Positions 60,483 through 64,000 of a stretch of 64,000 bases of DNA are shown piece by piece. This DNA comes from SVTX01 sp045588675. Its GTDB lineage: Bacteria; Bacillota; Clostridia; Oscillospirales; CAG-272. How positions within the stretch are numbered: the first letter of the stretch is position 1; every line of letters starts with the position of its first letter. The notes beneath the pieces were generated by a model. It did no database searches. It saw only the letters and a list, made by a program, of their open reading frames with translations, and was not told the DNA's origin. Where the stretch lies: positions 1-64,000 of the forward strand of contig JAZNER010000004.1 of assembly GCA_045588675.1 (NCBI GenBank). The letters are read 5' to 3'. A program made the translations under genes and the position numbers.

Positions 60483-61478
60483 TTAATCCTCGTATTTCAA
60501 ATACTTGTTTTGAGTACCGTCCCAAATCCACTTAGTTCCATCAGGAGTCTGCCAAACATTTTGGGTCACTCCATTTATTACATCGGTTATTCCTGTTTTG
60601 GATAGTTTTTCACCGTTTATATTGTTGGGCTGATACCCATTTGACCATGTTCCGTTCTTAACATCCGGGTTGATGCTACCAGTATACGGATTAACCCCTT
60701 GCGCAAACGAAAATGTTTTTCCACCCTCGCCATACATAAAAACATTATTTCCCAAGTCATCTTGTGTTCCAGTATAAATGTACTTGGTGAATTCTTCTTC
60801 TTCGGTTGCTTGCATAGCAACACCGTAAAGATTCCAATAGGTCACATCATACCCCGAAGCCGCAATCAGCTCGGAGTCAATCTCATCTAATGGCGTTCCT
60901 ACTGCCAAAAGATTATGGATTTTTTGACATGCTTCTTCTTTCTCAGCTTTCAAATTTGAAGCATCAAACTGCTGTTGCCACTGATTATCGCCTACCTTGT
61001 CTCTCCAAATCGACTGCGAAATACCAAGATTATCAATTTTTTCTTGTCTCTGTGAGTCGTAAAGAGCACGTGCTGCATCCTCAAGCTTTTCCATATAACC
61101 GTTATACGCCTGATTTGCCGCACTTGTCGCATAGCTCGAAGCAAGACCGCCTGTACGCGCCGATACCCGCCCTATTGTGTCATCCATAGCCTTTTTCCCT
61201 TGCTCTGAATATCTCTTGGCTAGTGAGGCATAATCGTCGCCATTAGTAAAGTCATCGTAATTCATATCAGCAATCTCTGCCGCCAGCCTTTTTATGTTGG
61301 ACTCAGTTCCTATAATATCTCCATCTGTCGTCCATCCCCCAAGATTCCCAAAACCTGATATCGTAGGATATGATACCTTAGATTCATCATCTATGCTTGG
61401 CGAATCGCCGTAAACAGCGTCTTTTCCATAACCTAGTCCATCGTACACCAAAGGGTATTTGTTGCTAAGCTTAATCAT
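60483..61478 (-). CDS. Phage structural-type protein, 331 residues
   Basis: Helical N-terminal half with GRVSARTGGLASSYATSAAN (about 100-120), a motif I associate with virion proteins of Clostridia phages, and a Gly/Asn/Trp-rich C-terminal part (about 240-331, NGYQPNNINGEK, WQTPDGTKWIWDG). No signal peptide. Directly upstream of the giant gene and probably part of the same particle. GGAG precedes the ATG, which overlaps the stop of a small upstream frame. Confidence 0.6.
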   Translation of the reverse strand: MIKLSNKYPLVYDGLGYGKDAVYGDSPSIDDESKVSYPTISGFGNLGGWTTDGDIIGTESNIKRLAAEIADMNYDDFTNGDDYASLAKRYSEQGKKAMDDTIGRVSARTGGLASSYATSAANQAYNGYMEKLEDAARALYDSQRQEKIDNLGISQSIWRDKVGDNQWQQQFDASNLKAEKEEACQKIHNLLAVGTPLDEIDSELIAASGYDVTYWNLYGVAMQATEEEEFTKYIYTGTQDDLGNNVFMYGEGGKTFSFAQGVNPYTGSINPDVKNGTWSNGYQPNNINGEKLSKTGITDVINGVTQNVWQTPDGTKWIWDGTQNKYLKYED

Positions 61479-61578
61479 TTTTAGTCTCCTTAAATTCTTT
61501 AATTTCTTTTTTGAGTGTTTCGCATATATTTATAAGCTCCTCAAGCTTTTTTGCGTCCACTTCGGAAGTGTGTTCCAC
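61471..61578 (-). CDS. Possible 35-residue helical protein
   Basis: GTG-initiated frame VEHTSEVDAKKLEELINICE then a Lys/Glu-rich helix, ending in an 8-base overlap with the next ATG (coupled translation). No ribosome-binding site is seen, so the start and reality of the gene are doubtful. Confidence 0.4.
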   Translation of the reverse strand: MEHTSEVDAKKLEELINICETLKKEIKEFKETKND

Positions 61579-61594
61579 ATTTAATAAAAATTTG

Positions 61595-61933
61595 TCATTG
61601 TTTTGTCACGGATTCGTCCGCGCGCTTGTATAGCTTTATCCAATCGTCAAAGCACATAGTAACAAGCCAGGGCTTATAAGACTGCCGGTGGAATACCGTC
61701 GGCGCACCGTTGTGAAACCGCTCCGCATCCTTGATAGCTTGTATCATAGCCCCGGAGAGGTTCAACCGCTCTACTCGCTTGACCTCAATATGTATGCCGG
61801 GCAACCCCGAGAGATCGGGAACGTCGCCGAAGGACAGAGAGCCGCCGCGCTCGATAGTATAACCGTGATCTCGGAGAAGGGCGGCCAGCTCGCGCTCACC
61901 GTCCGCGCCTTTTCTTTGTGATGTTTTACCCAT
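61595..61933 (-). CDS. Small phage nuclease (Holliday-junction-resolvase-like)
   Basis: 112 residues. GKTSQRKGADGERELAALLR at the start, then PDLSGLPGIHIEVKRVERL (about 40-60): Glu, Asp and E-V-K in the order of the PD-(D/E)xK fold of archaeal-type Hjc and phage nucleases. Probably resolves recombination or replication intermediates. Start at ATG 61933 behind AAGGAG; it overlaps the previous gene by 8 bases. Confidence 0.78.
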   Translation of the reverse strand: MGKTSQRKGADGERELAALLRDHGYTIERGGSLSFGDVPDLSGLPGIHIEVKRVERLNLSGAMIQAIKDAERFHNGAPTVFHRQSYKPWLVTMCFDDWIKLYKRADESVTKQ

Positions 61934-62138
61934 TCCGCTCTCTCCTTTCGTAGTATTCAAGCAGCATCTTTGCTGTCGTGCATTCCTTCCACTTGTCGCA
62001 ACAGTACGTTGCTAAATGCGACTTGATCGCCGTTTTATCTGGGAACCCTATGCGAGAGCTCTTTTCGCACGTGATCCTTAGCTCGTCGTCTGTGATATAA
62101 AACGGACAATTAACCTTTCTGTGCCAGTATGAAGACAT
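61926..62138 (-). CDS. Small phage protein with Cys-rich centre, 70 residues
   Basis: SYWHRKVNCPFYITDDELRI near the start, TCEK, then YCCDKWKEC; these cysteines could bind zinc. The ATG shares a base with the DnaC-like gene's stop (TAATG), so they are coupled. Commonly seen in phage replication modules, function unknown to me. Confidence 0.65.
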   Translation of the reverse strand: MSSYWHRKVNCPFYITDDELRITCEKSSRIGFPDKTAIKSHLATYCCDKWKECTTAKMLLEYYERRERNG

Positions 62139-62971
62139 TAGCCCTCCTTGACCTTCTTGTTAAGGTCTGCCGTGATTTGTCTGCACCGTTCAAGGCGGCG
62201 GCTCTGATCACGGCGCAACTGTACCACCGGGCAAACGTTGTTGATACGGTCGAAGATCCTGCGCCTGCCTATGTCCTTTGTGCCGGTGAGCTCCGCTGCC
62301 GTGTAATTTGTGGTGACGATCAGAGGGACACCGCTCTCGGTCAGATTGTCGATGATATAACACTCCGTTTCGTTGGTGTAGCCGGTGACATTCTCCGCTC
62401 CGAGGTCGTCGATCATCACGAGATCATAAGAACAAAGGCGGTCCATGTACTCGCTTTTATCGGTTCTTGTCAGCTCGTCTTTCAGCGTGACGAACTCTGT
62501 CACCTTTACGCGATAGCCGCGGCTTATAAGCTCGTTGACAATACAGCAGGCAAGGAAAGTCTTGCCGTTGCCGGTTGTGGGAGAGCATAGCGTCAACCCT
62601 TGACCGCTCTTGCGGTATTCCTCGAAATTGTCGCAGTATTCACGCACTTTTTTACTCGCTTCGGGATCTCCTCTGTCGTCGTTCTCAAAGGTGTAATTTA
62701 ACCGCTTGACCTTGCGACCGAAAACGGCGCGGCGACGTTGCTCGATTTGTTCCCAGTGTTTCTTTTCTTCCTCCGCTCTCCGAGCGTTCTCTGCACATTG
62801 GCAAGTAGAGCGGACGATCCCAAATGGTGGTATATTGCTTTGCTTTGCTGTGCCGCATATCGTACAGTATATCAGACCGTCCTCGCCGAGTTTTTCGTTC
62901 TCTCCTGGATCCCTGTTTGATTCTGTCAAAGGTTTTATAAATCCGTCTTTTATAGCTTCGCCTAAGTCCAT
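62138..62971 (-). CDS. DnaC/IstB-type helicase loader ATPase
   Basis: 277 residues. N-terminal cysteine pairs (CTICG about 36; CQC about 57) that may bind zinc, a linker, then an AAA+ core: Walker A SPTTGNGKTFL (about 130-140), Walker B LVMIDDLGAENV (about 182), sensor I LIVTTNYT (about 217) and an Arg-finger segment IGRRRIFDRI. Loads the replicative helicase at the phage origin. Sits 3 bases after the replication protein gene. Confidence 0.88.
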   Translation of the reverse strand: MDLGEAIKDGFIKPLTESNRDPGENEKLGEDGLIYCTICGTAKQSNIPPFGIVRSTCQCAENARRAEEEKKHWEQIEQRRRAVFGRKVKRLNYTFENDDRGDPEASKKVREYCDNFEEYRKSGQGLTLCSPTTGNGKTFLACCIVNELISRGYRVKVTEFVTLKDELTRTDKSEYMDRLCSYDLVMIDDLGAENVTGYTNETECYIIDNLTESGVPLIVTTNYTAAELTGTKDIGRRRIFDRINNVCPVVQLRRDQSRRLERCRQITADLNKKVKEG

Positions 62972-62974
62972 AAC

Positions 62975-63670
62975 TTAATCCTCCCCCCAAAAAACTTTCA
63001 TATCCTCGTCGGGATCGTACTTAGCAGCTCCGGTCTGTTCATCCTCCCACTGACCGCGATTCAGCCACGTTGCCGGATAGGGGATAAACTTGCCGTTCTC
63101 CTTCGTCCAGTTCTCCCAGGTCTTCTGATCCTCGATAGCCGAGATCATAACCGCAAGAAGATCCTCCGAGGGCTTTATCTTTTTAAATGCCCTGAGAGCG
63201 TCAGCCTTGCCCCTCTTGTTCGGGTAAACCTTCCAAAACCGCTCAAAGCGCCCCTCAACGACGTTAGTCGGTTGAGGAATACTCTTTTTTACAGTGGATT
63301 TTATGTCTGTAGTAGAATCATAATCATTATCATTATCGTAATCATTATCATAATCATTATCATATTCATTATCGGTATGTTTGGTATCCACCGTATTCGA
63401 TGGTATACGGTCGTATACGGTCGTATTCCAACGTTTACTGATGTTAGCCCGATTCTTCTCACACACCGCTTGATACTTTGCGTCGTCTATTTCGAACTGA
63501 TCGCAGATCACACCGAAGACAGCTTCTGTCGCCGGGCTTAATTCCGTCCGCACAAATCCGCTCGTCTTATATTCCAATATCGCCGTCAGCAGCTTTCCAC
63601 GCTCCTCGATCGTCAGGCGAAGGATCGCCTTGCCGTGCTGTGGGTACAGCAAAAAAGGCTTACTATTCAC
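62975..63670 (-). CDS. Phage replication initiation protein (DUF6291/DnaD-like)
   Basis: 231 residues. N-terminal DUF6291-type domain (about 1-75, GKAILRLTIEERGKLLTAIL and FGVICDQFEIDDAKYQAVCE), a repetitive acidic linker of Asp/Asn/Tyr units (about 98-115) and a C-terminal part with RFERFWKVYPNKRGKADALR and TWLNRGQWED. Proteins of this layout bind the phage origin and recruit the loader. The linker DNA is an AT-rich tandem repeat and the bases just upstream hold 10-bp iterons. Confidence 0.8.
   Translation of the reverse strand: MNSKPFLLYPQHGKAILRLTIEERGKLLTAILEYKTSGFVRTELSPATEAVFGVICDQFEIDDAKYQAVCEKNRANISKRWNTTVYDRIPSNTVDTKHTDNEYDNDYDNDYDNDNDYDSTTDIKSTVKKSIPQPTNVVEGRFERFWKVYPNKRGKADALRAFKKIKPSEDLLAVMISAIEDQKTWENWTKENGKFIPYPATWLNRGQWEDEQTGAAKYDPDEDMKVFWGED
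63318..63432. repeat. AT-rich tandem repeats plus 10-bp iterons inside the replication gene
   Basis: 63318-63372: repeated units close to ATAATCATT/ATCATT. 63393-63432: GTATTCGATG, GTATACGGTC, GTATACGGTC, GTATTCCAAC, four 10-base units head to tail. An AT-rich stretch beside iterons within the initiator gene is the layout of lambdoid-type origins. Confidence 0.65.
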
Positions 63671-63855
63671 TCGCTCACCCCCCTCGCCTTATCCTCAAGC
63701 CATTTTTCAAGAGCTCGCCGCGGTATCAACGCCCTACGCCCGATATACACCACCGGGAACCCCGGTTCTCTTATGAGCTTATAAGCGTATGATCGGGAGA
63801 TACTGAGAGCTGCCGCGAGATCTTCAACGGTGAGCGCCATTTTATCGTCCGTCAT
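63667..63855 (-). CDS. Excisionase-like helix-turn-helix protein
   Basis: 62 residues of the HTH_17/MerR-like type: MALTVEDLAAALSISRSYAY is the helix-turn-helix and PVVYIGRRALIPRRALEKWL the wing. Such proteins are excisionases or small regulators. Its stop overlaps the start of the replication gene by 4 bases. GGAGG lies 11 bases before the chosen ATG; an internal ATG 5 codons later is possible. Confidence 0.82.
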   Translation of the reverse strand: MTDDKMALTVEDLAAALSISRSYAYKLIREPGFPVVYIGRRALIPRRALEKWLEDKARGVSE

Positions 63856-64000
63856 TCTTATTGTCGCCCTCCAGCTTTTCGCGTGCCTTCTTTTCCCAGT
63901 ACCGTCTTCTGTACTCTCTGACCTTTTCCTTGTTCTTCTTGCGCCACTCGTTTTGGTACTCTCGCGCCGCTTGCTTCGCCTTCAATTCAATCTTTGTGTC
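63842..64000 (-). CDS. 3' end of a Lys/Arg-rich phage protein
   Basis: Frame entering from the right edge; last 52 residues visible, including AAREYQNEWRKKNKEKVREY and ending LEGDNKNDGR. A basic helix of this kind is common in small phage proteins near replication genes. Overlaps the HTH gene by 14 bases. Confidence 0.65.
   Translation of the reverse strand, partial: DTKIELKAKQAAREYQNEWRKKNKEKVREYRRRYWEKKAREKLEGDNKNDGR

Larger units (their letters stand above)
49800..64000. mobile_element. Integrated phage or phage satellite (right end outside the window)
   Basis: Bounded on the left by the displaced tRNA 3' end; content is phage-like throughout: small repressor-type genes, S24 protein, small terminase, giant virion-type protein, DnaC-like loader, DUF6291-type replication protein and excisionase-like HTH. 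GC and codon use differ from the host genes. No integrase, large terminase, portal or capsid gene is visible in this part. Confidence 0.82.

Noticed and set aside
63318..63432. CRISPR array
   Set aside because: Units are 9-10 bases with no unique spacers, and the region is inside a coding frame.

Overview
The window looks like the chromosome of an uncultured, anaerobic, spore-lineage Clostridia member (an Oscillospirales or Christensenellales type is my guess). The evidence is a bifurcating [FeFe] hydrogenase (hydABC), NfnAB, a spoVT regulator, the Firmicutes rpoBC / rpsL-rpsG-fusA-tuf block, long-form HPF and S-box and RFN riboswitches. Nearly all host promoters are close to TTGACA-N17-TGATATAAT.

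Layout of the host part (1 to about 49,800). The window opens in the 3' end of a family 2 glycosidase, then tRNA-Arg(ACG). Leftward genes follow for redox balance (hydCBA downstream of nfnAB), then hpf, pepD, mreB, recD2-comF, metK under a SAM-I riboswitch, ribU plus a DUF368 (PopT-type) gene under an FMN riboswitch, the str operon with its own promoter, rpoBC, and a capD-type sugar dehydratase. Next come a cysteine desulfidase-family gene, spoVT, yitT, tmk, an XRE regulator, a secreted CHAP protein, rnmV-like, uppP, a U32 peptidase-family gene, gpsA, an ABC-F ATPase and pgeF/yfiH. A 55-residue Cys-rich gene, an XRE regulator and a three-gene type II restriction-modification operon (two methyltransferases and a nuclease) close the host part.

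Mobile part (about 49,800 to the right edge). A displaced tRNA-Ser-like 3' end followed by its terminator marks the left attachment site of an integrated phage or satellite that continues past the window. Its left end holds an immunity-like region: a ribbon-helix-helix gene, CACGGGT operators around two promoters, and a predicted antisense RNA. Next is a DNA-binding-domain-less S24 protein. The leftward main operon encodes excisionase-like HTH, DUF6291-type replication protein with iterons inside it, DnaC-like loader, a small nuclease, a 331-residue virion-like protein, a 2574-residue polyvalent protein with an HExxH metallopeptidase site, and a small terminase. No large terminase, portal or capsid gene is visible here.

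The most interesting items are: (i) an antisense RNA whose loop is complementary to a phage leader, (ii) two small frame-shifted genes with their own ribosome-binding sites inside the giant phage gene, (iii) a shared, structured ~100-base leader in front of two unrelated host genes, (iv) an origin-like iteron cluster inside the phage replication gene, and (v) the terS-only organisation of the element. All calls come from reading the sequence; no database search was possible.
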